Assembly: GCA_020026415.1 (NCBI GenBank)
Contig: JAHHQL010000008.1
Span: 27,208 to 91,207 of the forward strand
DNA from: Alistipes sp.
GTDB lineage: Bacteria; Bacteroidota; Bacteroidia; Bacteroidales; Rikenellaceae
Direction: 5' to 3'
DNA length: 64,000 nucleotides
The position numbers and the translations under genes were made by a program. This document shows, one piece after another, positions 39,544-47,593 of the stretch. A model generated the notes under the pieces. It ran no database searches and was not told the origin of the DNA. It saw only the letters and a list, made by a program, of their open reading frames with translations. Position 1 is the stretch's first letter, and each line of letters starts with the position of its first letter.

Positions 39544-41388
39544 ATGGACAAAAAATCTGTGCACGAAGTTAAAGATGTCGTGATCCGATTCTCAGGGGAC
39601 TCCGGAGACGGCATGCAGCTTACCGGCACGCTTTTCTCCGACACTTCGGCTTTGTTCGGTAACGGAACATCCACTTTCCCCGATTATCCTGCCGAAATCC
39701 GCGCCCCGCAAGGAACCGTAGCCGGTGTTTCCGGTTTTCAGGTACACTTCGGTGACTCGCGTCAAATGAACCCCGGCGACTATTGCGATGTCTTGGTTGC
39801 CATGAATCCCGCAGCACTCAAAGCGAACCGTAAATGGCTCAAACCCAGTGCAACCGTAATCCTTGACGGTGATTCCGTTACGGAGGAGCACTTGAAGAAG
39901 GCCGGTTTTAAAACCACCGATATCGTTTCCGAGTTGAATCTCGACGGTTACAACCTGATCGTTCCCGACATCACGTCGATGACGCGTGAGGCATTGAAGG
40001 ACAGCGGTCTGGACAACAAGGGTATCGTAAAGTGCAAAAACATGTTTGCACTGGGTATCTGCTTCTGGATGTTCGATCGTCCCGAAGAACACGCATTCCA
40101 GTACCTTGAGGCCAAGTTCAACAAGAAGAATCCTGCCATCGCCGAGGCCAACAAAAAGGCCATCCGCGCAGGTTACGATTATGCAGCCAACACCCATCAG
40201 TTTGCAAATACCTATACCGTTGCTCCCGCTCCCCGCAAGAAGGGAACCTATCGTTCGATCAGCGGTAACGTGGCTACGGCATGGGGCTTGATCGCCGCTT
40301 CGGAAAAGGCTCACCTGCCTTTGTTCTGCGGTTCGTATCCCATTACACCCGCCACCGTCGTACTGGAGGAATTGGCAAAGCGTAAGGAACTGAACGTCAA
40401 GACAGTTCAGGCCGAGGATGAAATCGCGGGTATCTGTACCGCCATCGGTGCTTCGTATGCCGGTAACTTCGCCGTGACTTCGACGTCGGGTCCCGGTCTT
40501 TCGCTCAAGAGCGAGGCTCTGGGTCTGGCCGTCATGTTGGAGTTGCCGCTGGTTGTTGTCGATGTACAGCGTGGCGGTCCTTCGACGGGTCTTCCCACCA
40601 AGACAGAGCAGAGCGACCTGATGCAGGCTCTGTACGGACGTAACGGCGAATGCCCCGTGGCCATCGTTGCCGCTTCGTCGCCGAGCGACTGTTTCCACTA
40701 TGCGTTCGAGGCAGGTCGTATTGCCATGGAACACATGGTTCCTACCATCCTGTTGAGCGACGGTTTCATTGCCAACGGTTCGGAGCCTTGGAAGATTCCT
40801 TCGATGTCGGAATATCCCGAAATCAAACCTCCTATTGTAGATGATGCACCCGAAGGCGGTTTCATGCCTTACGTGCGCAACGAGAAACTGGCCCGTGGTT
40901 GGGCATTCCCCGGTAAAAAGGGTCTGGAGCACCGTATCGGCGGTCTGGAGAAGGATGCCGTCAAGGGTAATATCTCGCACGATCCCGACAACCACCAGAA
41001 GATGGTTAAGTTCCGTGCCGCAAAGGTTGCCAAGATTGCCGACTACCTGCCCAAACAGGAAGTTTACGGTGACGAGGAAGGCGATTTGCTGGTAGTGGGA
41101 TGGGGCGGTACCCGCGGTCATCTGCAAACCGCAGTGGATCAGCTGAGAGAGGAAGGCAAGAAGATTTCGCTTTGCCACTTCAACTACATCAACCCGCTGC
41201 CTCACGGCGTTCACGATATCTTCAAGAAGTTCAAGAAGATCGTCGTATGCGAGTTGAACGAAGGTCAGTTTGCGAACTACCTGCGTCAGCAGTTCCAAGA
41301 GTTCCAATATGAGCAGTGCAACAAGTGTCAGGGTCTTCCCTTCACTGTTGTAGAGTTGAAAGAAAAATTTGAATCCTTATTGAAATAA
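39544..41388 (+). CDS. korA: 2-oxoglutarate:ferredoxin oxidoreductase, alpha subunit (gamma-alpha fusion)
   Basis: A 614-residue subunit. The N-terminal gamma domain (about 1-200) has IRFSGDSGDGMQLTG and FPDYPAEIRAPQGT. The alpha (pyrimidine-binding) domain has FCGSYPITPATVVLEELAK and QAEDEIAGICTAIGASYAG, and the C-terminal domain II follows. With KorB it oxidatively decarboxylates 2-oxoglutarate to succinyl-CoA with ferredoxin, or runs reductively. Strong codon bias. It is 4 nt from korB. Confidence 0.93.
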   Translation: MDKKSVHEVKDVVIRFSGDSGDGMQLTGTLFSDTSALFGNGTSTFPDYPAEIRAPQGTVAGVSGFQVHFGDSRQMNPGDYCDVLVAMNPAALKANRKWLKPSATVILDGDSVTEEHLKKAGFKTTDIVSELNLDGYNLIVPDITSMTREALKDSGLDNKGIVKCKNMFALGICFWMFDRPEEHAFQYLEAKFNKKNPAIAEANKKAIRAGYDYAANTHQFANTYTVAPAPRKKGTYRSISGNVATAWGLIAASEKAHLPLFCGSYPITPATVVLEELAKRKELNVKTVQAEDEIAGICTAIGASYAGNFAVTSTSGPGLSLKSEALGLAVMLELPLVVVDVQRGGPSTGLPTKTEQSDLMQALYGRNGECPVAIVAASSPSDCFHYAFEAGRIAMEHMVPTILLSDGFIANGSEPWKIPSMSEYPEIKPPIVDDAPEGGFMPYVRNEKLARGWAFPGKKGLEHRIGGLEKDAVKGNISHDPDNHQKMVKFRAAKVAKIADYLPKQEVYGDEEGDLLVVGWGGTRGHLQTAVDQLREEGKKISLCHFNYINPLPHGVHDIFKKFKKIVVCELNEGQFANYLRQQFQEFQYEQCNKCQGLPFTVVELKEKFESLLK

Positions 41389-41392
41389 CGTC

Positions 41393-42424
41393 ATGGCAGA
41401 CTACAAATACACACCTGCGGATTTCAAGAGCGATCAAGAGGTACGCTGGTGCCCCGGATGCGGTAATCACGCAATCCTGAATGCAGTGCAACGTGCGCTG
41501 CCCGTAATCGCAGATGAAACTGACACTCCCCACAACCTTTTCACGTTTGTATCGGGTATCGGTTGCTCGTCGCGTTTCATTTATTACATGAAGACTTTCG
41601 GCTTCCACTCGGTTCACGGTCGTGCAAACGCCGTCGCTACGGGTGTGAAGGTGGCAAATCCCAAACTGGCCGTATGGGTATGTTCCGGTGACGGTGACTC
41701 GTTGGCTATCGGTGGTAACCACTTCATCCACGCGATCCGTCGTAACGTCGATCTGAACATGATCCTGTTCAACAACGAGATCTATGGTTTGACCAAAGGT
41801 CAGTACTCGCCGACGACCAAACTCGGCAAGATCACCAAGACTTCGCCCTACGGTACGGTTGAGAAACCGTTCAACCCCGGTGAGTTGGTAATCGGTGCCA
41901 AGGGTACGTTCTTTGCACGTTCGGTCGATATGGAGGTGAACCTCTCGAAAGACTGTATGGTGGCTGCTGCCAAGCACCACGGCATGTCGGTGATCGAGAT
42001 TCTGCAAAACTGCGTGATCTTCAACGACAAGACCCACGCACTGTATGCAGGAGACAAGGCTACTCGTCTGGAGCACACCATCACGCTGAAACACGGCGAG
42101 AAGATGTTGTTCGGTGCCAATAAAGACAAAGGTCTGGTATTCGAGAACATGAAACTGAAGGTTGTTACCATCGGTGAGGACGGCTATACGCTCGATGATA
42201 TTCTGGTTCACGATGCGCATGAGAAGGACACCACGCTGCACATGATGCTGGCAGCCATGAAGTATCCGGATTATCCGGTTGCTCTGGGTGTCATCCGTTC
42301 GGTTGCCGAACCCAATGTTTACGATCAGGCTGTTGAGAAACAGTGTGAGGAAGTTAAGGCCAAGAGCAAGATCCACTGCGTGGACGATCTCTTGCATTCG
42401 GGCGAGATTTGGGAGGTTGAATAA
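41393..42424 (+). CDS. korB: 2-oxoglutarate:ferredoxin oxidoreductase, beta subunit
   Basis: A 343-residue TPP-binding subunit. WCPGCGNHAILNAVQ is the beta-subunit N-terminal motif. The TPP/Mg motif runs from GDGDSLAIGGNHF to MILFNNEIYGLTKGQYSPTT. No ferredoxin-type CxxCxxC set is visible, as in other KorB. Partner of the gene 4 nt upstream. Confidence 0.94.
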   Translation: MADYKYTPADFKSDQEVRWCPGCGNHAILNAVQRALPVIADETDTPHNLFTFVSGIGCSSRFIYYMKTFGFHSVHGRANAVATGVKVANPKLAVWVCSGDGDSLAIGGNHFIHAIRRNVDLNMILFNNEIYGLTKGQYSPTTKLGKITKTSPYGTVEKPFNPGELVIGAKGTFFARSVDMEVNLSKDCMVAAAKHHGMSVIEILQNCVIFNDKTHALYAGDKATRLEHTITLKHGEKMLFGANKDKGLVFENMKLKVVTIGEDGYTLDDILVHDAHEKDTTLHMMLAAMKYPDYPVALGVIRSVAEPNVYDQAVEKQCEEVKAKSKIHCVDDLLHSGEIWEVE

Positions 42425-42448
42425 TCTCTTTAAACCAAAATACGAAAA

Positions 42449-42481
42449 ACGGGACGATCTTCGGATCGCCCCGTTTTTTTT
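42449..42481. terminator. Terminator behind korB, shared with the convergent gene
   Basis: Stem acgggacgatc / gatcgccccgt (one mismatch) with a ttcg loop and eight T. Confidence 0.88.
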
Positions 42482-42486
42482 GTCGT

Positions 42487-43026
42487 TTAAAATTCGATTC
42501 CGAAACGGAAGGTGACAAAGTCGTAGTCGCCCTTATCCATTATGGTGTAACCGATGCCGCAATTAAGACCGAACCCCCGTCGGAATCCGAATCGGACGCC
42601 GAGCGTCGGGTTGTAGTAGCCGCTCTCCCAATCGCCGAAGGCGTAACCTGCCCGCAGATCCAAGTAGGGCGTGACCCAGTTACGCATGAAGCAGGTGTTG
42701 AGGTTCAGAAAGACGGGCGCACAGGTGGCGTTGTCGGAGATGTCCAGACCGAACATTTCGCTGCTTTCAAAGTATTTGATAATGCCCACACCCGCACCCA
42801 AGAAAAGGTGGGGCGAGAATTGGTAGCCGTGGACGGTCGAAAGACCGAGTGTAAATTCCTGAAAATCTTCAGACGGGACGAGTCCCTGATCCAGGATCAC
42901 CAATCCGCGATAACCGTGTTGCAGAATGCGGTCGGCTTTCGTTGTCGGGGGCGTGTCGGATTGGGGTGCGGCAGAGAGCAGGGTGGTCGCCAAAAGGGCG
43001 AGCGAGAGGGCGAAAAATCGCTTCAT
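42487..43026 (-). CDS. Small outer-membrane beta-barrel protein
   Basis: A 179-residue protein with a signal peptide (MKRFFALSLALLATTLLSA). Alternating hydrophobic strands with many glycines and aromatics follow, such as FLGAGVGIIKYF and GLNCGIGYTIMD, and the last residue is phenylalanine (FRFGIEF), as in outer-membrane barrels. Eight strands are plausible. No specific function is visible. Single gene with its own -7 box. Confidence 0.72.
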   Translation of the reverse strand: MKRFFALSLALLATTLLSAAPQSDTPPTTKADRILQHGYRGLVILDQGLVPSEDFQEFTLGLSTVHGYQFSPHLFLGAGVGIIKYFESSEMFGLDISDNATCAPVFLNLNTCFMRNWVTPYLDLRAGYAFGDWESGYYNPTLGVRFGFRRGFGLNCGIGYTIMDKGDYDFVTFRFGIEF

Positions 43027-43053
43027 AAAGATCAGTTTAAGGGTTGGGTACTA

Positions 43054-43061
43054 CAAATATA
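43054..43061 (-). promoter_or_regulatory. -7 box of the small outer-membrane protein gene
   Basis: On the minus strand TATATTTG, 27 nt before the ATG at 43026. Confidence 0.5.
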
Positions 43062-43137
43062 GGCATTTAGAGCGGAAGTGGGGCGATGAAATGGTGTGTT
43101 TTTGCAGAAACATTGAACCCGATCCCGAATTTTTACG

Positions 43138-43145
43138 TACCTTTG
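43138..43145 (+). promoter_or_regulatory. -7 box of nadC
   Basis: TACCTTTG, 33 nt before the ATG; a TTG at 43113-43115 is a possible -33 box. Confidence 0.55.
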
Positions 43146-43178
43146 TCTCAAATAATCATTATATAAAATCACAAAGAT

Positions 43179-44033
43179 ATGAAACCCGAATACAGACCTT
43201 TCGTAGATGAACTTATCGAACTTTGCATCAAAGAAGATATCGGTGACGGCGATCACACGTCACTTTCGTGCATCCCTGCCGACGAGCACGGACGTATGCG
43301 CCTTTTGTGCAAACAGGAGGGTGTTATTGCCGGTATTGAGATTGCCGAAATCGTACTGACCCGTCTGGATCCCGACATGAAGTTCGAGCAGATCCTCAAG
43401 GACGGCGACCGTGTGAAACCCGGCGATGTGGCATTCTATGTTTCGGGTCGTTTGCGTTCGCTGTTGCAGGCCGAGCGCATCCTGTTGAACATCATGCAGC
43501 GCATGAGCGGTGTGGCTACCCAGACGGCTTACTATGTGAAACTGCTGGAGGGTCTGCACACCCGTGTACTTGATACGCGCAAGACCACGCCCGGTATGCG
43601 TGTGCTGGACAAGATGGCCGTGAAGATCGGCGGTGGCGAGAACCACCGTATGGGTCTGTTCGACATGGTGCTTCTGAAGGACAACCACATTGATTTTGCA
43701 GGCGGTATTACGAACGCCATCCACGGTGTACGTAAATATCTGGCCGAGAAGGGTAAGAATATTCCCATCGAGTGTGAGGTGCGTTCGCTGGAGGACATCG
43801 ACGAGGTATTTGCCGCAGGCGGTGTCGATCGCATCATGTTCGACAACTTTACGCCCGCAATGACCCGCGAGGCCGTCAAGAAGGTGGCTGGCCGTTGCGA
43901 AACGGAGTCGAGTGGCGGTATCACCTGCGAGACGATGCGCGACTATGCCGAGTGCGGTGTCGATTTCATCTCGGTGGGTGCGCTGACGCATCAGATCAAG
44001 TCGTTGGATATGTCGTTGAAGGCTTGTGAATAA
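43179..44033 (+). CDS. nadC: Nicotinate-nucleotide pyrophosphorylase (carboxylating)
   Basis: A 284-residue quinolinate phosphoribosyltransferase: KEDIGDGDHTSLS near the N-terminus, LLNIMQRMSGVATQT, the signature DTRKTTPGMRVLDKMAVKIGGG and LLKDNHIDF. It makes NaMN from quinolinate and PRPP in de novo NAD synthesis. No nadA or nadB is adjacent. It lies 9 nt upstream of the sulfatase-fold gene and may share its transcript. Confidence 0.96.
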   Translation: MKPEYRPFVDELIELCIKEDIGDGDHTSLSCIPADEHGRMRLLCKQEGVIAGIEIAEIVLTRLDPDMKFEQILKDGDRVKPGDVAFYVSGRLRSLLQAERILLNIMQRMSGVATQTAYYVKLLEGLHTRVLDTRKTTPGMRVLDKMAVKIGGGENHRMGLFDMVLLKDNHIDFAGGITNAIHGVRKYLAEKGKNIPIECEVRSLEDIDEVFAAGGVDRIMFDNFTPAMTREAVKKVAGRCETESSGGITCETMRDYAECGVDFISVGALTHQIKSLDMSLKACE

Positions 44034-44042
44034 TTGCCCGAA

Positions 44043-45929
44043 ATGATTTCACGATTGCTCCATACTCCCGTAGTTGTACTGCTGGGACGATTGGGTCTGC
44101 TTTATGGCGTGTTGATGGCTTTGAGAGTCGTCTTCGCCGTGTACAATGCCTCGCTTCTGGGATCGTTCTCCCTTGGCGAGGCTTGGCCGCTTTTATGCGG
44201 GTCGTTGAAGTTCGACACCGCATCGATCATCTATGCCGACGGCCTGTTCATCATCCTGTCGCTTTTCCCGCTGCACCTGCGTGAGAGGATGTGGTGGCGC
44301 AAACTGAAATTCGGCTGCTTCGTGGTGATGAACACCTTGCTCGTTGCCGCGACAAACCTTGCCGATACGGTCTATTTCCACTACACGCAGAAACGATTCA
44401 CGGCCGACGAGATCTTCTTTGCCGACAATTCCAATTCGGCGTTGCTGGTCGGTAAGTTTATGACGGAGAATTGGTACCTTGTGCTGTTATTTGTTTTGAC
44501 GGCATGGGTACTTTATAAAGGGTACGGACGACACATCGAGGAGAAACCGCTTGTCGATAAAGGCCGGGCGTACTATGTAGCGAGCCTTGCGGTTTTTGTC
44601 TTGGCGTGCGGTCTTTCGGTGGGGGCACTGCGTGGCGGTTTTACCCGCATGACCCGACCCATCACCCTTTCCAATGCAACGCTTTACACGCCCGACAGCG
44701 GAAAAGCCAACCTTATTTTGAGTAACCCGTTCTGCATCCTGCGCACGGCGGGAAGTGGCGGAAAGATCCGTTATCAGAAATATTTCGACGAGAAGCAACT
44801 CCCCGCAATGTTCACGCCGCACCATGAACCTGCGGATTCGGTGGCGGTGGATCTGAAGGGGCGTAACGTGGTGGTCTTCATCATGGAGAGCATGTCGGCC
44901 GAACATTCGGCGCACCTTTGCCCCGAAGTCTATGCCGATTGCGCCGAGAAGGGATTCACGCCGTTCCTCGATTCGCTGATGCGCGAGGGTTTGTGCTTCA
45001 AACGCATGTACGCCAACGGTACGCGCTCGATTCAGGCCATGCCGTCGGTGTTGGGCTCGATTCCGTCGTTCAAGGTGCCGTTTGTGCTGATGGCGCAATC
45101 GCTCGGCGAGAGCCGTCAGTTGCCCGCCATGTTGCACGATATGGGCTACGAGACCTCGTTCTTCTGTGGTTCGGAGGCGGGTTCGATGGGATTCGGTGCT
45201 TATGCCCGTCAGGCGGGCGTCGATCGACTGGTCAGCCGCGAGGATTACGAAGCCAAGCACGGAACGAACGATTTTGACGGTTTCTGGGGTATTTGGGATG
45301 AGAAATTCCTGCAATTTGCGGGTGAGGAATTTTCCGCGATGAAGCAGCCGTTCTTCGCCTCGATGTTCACGCTCTCGTCACACCATCCGTTTGTCGTTCC
45401 CGCCGAATATGAGCAGGTGCTGCCGAAAGGTTACACGAAGATCCATAAAGGCGTGGCGTATGACGATATGGCGTTCCGCAAGTTCTACGAGCGATTCTCC
45501 AAGGAGGAGTGGTTCCAAAATACGATCTTTACGTTTGTCGCCGATCACGTGTCATCCGAGAAATTTGCCGAGAAAACCAAGACCTATCCGGGCAATTATC
45601 ACATTATCGGATTTATGTACACGCCCGACGGAAGTCTGCGCGGCGAGATTGAGGAAGTGACCCAGCAGTTGGACATCATGCCGACCCTTTTGGGACTGAT
45701 CGGCAACCGCGAGCCGTATTTTGCATTCGGCCGTGATGTGTTGAACGAAAAGGAGCGTCCCGCATGGTCGGTAAGTTACGAGGGGCAGTTCCGTGCCCTG
45801 ACCGATCGGGGAGAGATCTCGTTTGACGATGAAGCCCCGATCGCGCATACTGATTCGCTGTCCGACCGCTTCAAGGCATTGGTGCAGCAGTACTACCAAC
45901 ACATCGAGCGCAAGAATTATCTGCCGTAG
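44043..45929 (+). CDS. LTA synthase-like sulfatase-fold membrane phosphotransferase
   Basis: A 628-residue protein starting MISRLLHTPVVVLL; a TTG 9 nt earlier is less likely. Five or so membrane segments in the first 210 residues precede a periplasmic sulfatase-fold domain. LtaS-type catalytic residues are present: E282 (VVFIMESMSAEH), the threonine nucleophile T327 (ANGTRSIQ), D501-H502 (VADHVS), and histidines in LSSHHPF. In Gram-positives such enzymes make lipoteichoic acid. In Bacteroidales they likely transfer phosphoglycerol or phosphoethanolamine to lipids or glycans. The substrate is unknown. Confidence 0.85.
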   Translation: MISRLLHTPVVVLLGRLGLLYGVLMALRVVFAVYNASLLGSFSLGEAWPLLCGSLKFDTASIIYADGLFIILSLFPLHLRERMWWRKLKFGCFVVMNTLLVAATNLADTVYFHYTQKRFTADEIFFADNSNSALLVGKFMTENWYLVLLFVLTAWVLYKGYGRHIEEKPLVDKGRAYYVASLAVFVLACGLSVGALRGGFTRMTRPITLSNATLYTPDSGKANLILSNPFCILRTAGSGGKIRYQKYFDEKQLPAMFTPHHEPADSVAVDLKGRNVVVFIMESMSAEHSAHLCPEVYADCAEKGFTPFLDSLMREGLCFKRMYANGTRSIQAMPSVLGSIPSFKVPFVLMAQSLGESRQLPAMLHDMGYETSFFCGSEAGSMGFGAYARQAGVDRLVSREDYEAKHGTNDFDGFWGIWDEKFLQFAGEEFSAMKQPFFASMFTLSSHHPFVVPAEYEQVLPKGYTKIHKGVAYDDMAFRKFYERFSKEEWFQNTIFTFVADHVSSEKFAEKTKTYPGNYHIIGFMYTPDGSLRGEIEEVTQQLDIMPTLLGLIGNREPYFAFGRDVLNEKERPAWSVSYEGQFRALTDRGEISFDDEAPIAHTDSLSDRFKALVQQYYQHIERKNYLP

Positions 45930-45947
45930 GGAGGCTTACAGAGAAAT

Positions 45948-45984
45948 AAAAATCCGTCCGACATGCTTGTCGAACGGATTTTTT
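45948..45984 (+). terminator. Terminator of nadC and the sulfatase-fold gene
   Basis: Stem aatccgtccgaca / tgtcgaacggatt (one mismatch) followed by a T run; it abuts the 3' end of tRNA-Pro on the other strand. Confidence 0.85.
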
Positions 45985-45986
45985 AT

Positions 45987-46064
45987 TGGTCGGGATAGCG
46001 GGATTCGAACCCACGACCCCCTGCTCCCAAAGCAGGTGCGCTAACCGGACTGCGCCACATCCCG
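45987..46064 (-). tRNA. tRNA-Pro (anticodon TGG)
   Basis: A full cloverleaf on the minus strand, 78 nt with an encoded CCA. Acceptor CGGGATG pairs with TATCCCG (one G-T). The D stem is GCGC/GCGC. The anticodon stem CCTGC/GCAGG encloses loop TTTGGGA with anticodon TGG at 46029-46027. The T arm is GTGGG, TTCGAAT, CCCGC. Confidence 0.97.
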
Positions 46065-46091
46065 TGTTGCCTTTCGGGGCAATTCGAGGCA

Positions 46092-46122
46092 CAAAGATAA
46101 TCGAATTTTTCGGAAGCGCAAA
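46092..46122 (-). promoter_or_regulatory. Promoter of tRNA-Pro
   Basis: Exact consensus on the minus strand: TTTG (46122-46119), 19 bp, TATCTTTG (46099-46092), about 28 nt before the tRNA. Confidence 0.85.
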
Positions 46123-46132
46123 ATATTATGGG

Positions 46133-46774
46133 TTATTCCTCTTTTTCGAACAACTCCATGTGGTCGAAAATGGGACTGAAATCTTCACCGACTTCGGGCT
46201 TATAGACCGAGAATCCCAACTCGCGGGCGACATTGACGTTGATTTCCGAATCGTCCAGAAAAAGGCTTTCGCGGGGATCCATACCGCTCAGAAGGATCAT
46301 TTTTTCGTAGATCTCGCGTCCGGGTTTCAGCAGGTGCATCTCGAACGAAAGGTAAATCCCGTCGAAATAGTCATTCATCGTTTTGCCGTCGGCTTGGAAC
46401 ATCTCGCGGACGGTTTCGATCGACATCGGGTTGTTGTTCGAGAGGGCGTAGATGCGGTAGCCGCGCTCGCGCAGGGTGTCCAAAAGACGTAACTTGGAGC
46501 GATCCAATCCGACGAGCAACTGGTTGTATGCCCACGAAATCTCCTCGTCGCGGATGTCCTCGCGGTGCACATACGCACGCATTTTGTTGCACATCTCGTG
46601 GAACGTGATGTCGCCGTGCTCCATCTCGCCGATCATGGCGGCGGGGTGGTAGGGGTTGATCAACTCGGCAATCTCGTCCAATCCTAATTTCTTAAATCCC
46701 GCCATGCAGCGGTTGGCATCCAGATCGACGATCACGCCGCCCAGATCGAAAACAATATTCTTGATTTTGGTCAT
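46133..46774 (-). CDS. HAD-family hydrolase (YihX-like phosphatase)
   Basis: A 213-residue HAD subfamily IA protein. The nucleophile is D10 in IVFDLGGVIVDLD. As in E. coli YihX, the second position is glycine. ALSNNNP (motif II), LLKPGREIYEK (motif III lysine) and LFLDDSEINV (motif IV) follow. YihX dephosphorylates alpha-glucose-1-phosphate, but HAD specificity cannot be read from sequence. It starts 3 nt behind the SDR gene, as last gene of the steroid-reductase operon, so a role there (phosphorylated or conjugated substrate) or in a housekeeping task are both open. Confidence 0.83.
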   Translation of the reverse strand: MTKIKNIVFDLGGVIVDLDANRCMAGFKKLGLDEIAELINPYHPAAMIGEMEHGDITFHEMCNKMRAYVHREDIRDEEISWAYNQLLVGLDRSKLRLLDTLRERGYRIYALSNNNPMSIETVREMFQADGKTMNDYFDGIYLSFEMHLLKPGREIYEKMILLSGMDPRESLFLDDSEINVNVARELGFSVYKPEVGEDFSPIFDHMELFEKEE

Positions 46775-46777
46775 ATT

Positions 46778-47590
46778 CTATTTTTGGAATTTCATCGTGT
46801 AGCGTCGTATGGGGCGCAGGATGCACATCGGCAGGTGCTTGCAGAGGGGAATCCACAATCGGTTCCACCAGTCGGGTACGATGCACCTTCGTCCGCGCCA
46901 CATGGCACGAAGTCCGCGACGGGCGCAACTGTCGGGCGTAATCAGAATGCCGAGTTGCATACCCAATTTCTGAAGATTGGCGGGAAGTCCGTAGAGATCC
47001 GTCGCCACACCTGCCGGGCAGATTGCCGTGACGCGGATACCTTGATCCTGCACCTCGCGCGAAAAGGCCGTCGAGAAACTTTTCAGGTAGGCTTTCGATG
47101 CACTGTATAAGGCCATGCCGGGGAACGGCATCCAGATCGAGAACGAAGACATGTTGAGGATGTGTCCCCGAACCCCGCGACGGATCATGTCCTGTGCAAA
47201 CAGGCGGCAGAGTTTCGAGGCGGTCATGTCGTGCAGGAGAATGGTGCGCTCGATGCGCTCGGCGGGGGTTGCTGTGATGTCGCAGAAGGAGAACATACCC
47301 GCATTGTTGATCAGTACGGCGACGTTCAACCCCTCGCGTAAGACATAGGCGTAGAGTTCGTCGGCTGCCTCGATGCGGGCAAGATCCATCGGCAGAGTAC
47401 GCACCTCTTGCGAAGGACATTCCTTTGTGATTTCTGCGGCGACCTCTTCCAGCGGGGCGGTTTTATTGCCCACAAGCAGGGTATTATACCCCAAACGTGC
47501 CAGCCTCAGGGCATAGCACCGTCCGATGCCCGAACCCGAACCCGTCACGATTGCCCATGCCGTGCCGGGCGTGATTTGTCCTTTCTTCAT
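46778..47590 (-). CDS. SDR-family oxidoreductase, candidate 3beta-hydroxysteroid dehydrogenase
   Basis: A 270-residue classical SDR. The cofactor loop is TGSGSGIG (16-23), with NNAG at 95-98, active-site serine 149 and the pair Y162/K166 in YSASK. The asparagine after the first turn (LLVGNKTAP) lacks the usual acidic NAD or clear basic NADP residue, so cofactor choice is uncertain. The C-terminal 60 residues are basic and aromatic and resemble the DltE/17beta-HSD12-like branch, which may touch the membrane. It sits 3 nt behind the Old Yellow Enzyme gene and 3 nt before the HAD gene. Context suggests a hydroxysteroid dehydrogenase; the 3beta assignment is inference. Confidence 0.75.
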   Translation of the reverse strand: MKKGQITPGTAWAIVTGSGSGIGRCYALRLARLGYNTLLVGNKTAPLEEVAAEITKECPSQEVRTLPMDLARIEAADELYAYVLREGLNVAVLINNAGMFSFCDITATPAERIERTILLHDMTASKLCRLFAQDMIRRGVRGHILNMSSFSIWMPFPGMALYSASKAYLKSFSTAFSREVQDQGIRVTAICPAGVATDLYGLPANLQKLGMQLGILITPDSCARRGLRAMWRGRRCIVPDWWNRLWIPLCKHLPMCILRPIRRYTMKFQK

Positions 47591-47593
47591 CGG

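Noticed and set aside
39592..41307. 571-codon minus-strand frame over korA
   Set aside because: Antisense shadow of a conserved subunit.
45987..46064. Integration site at tRNA-Pro
   Set aside because: No integrase nearby and no second copy of the tRNA 3' end was noticed on either side.
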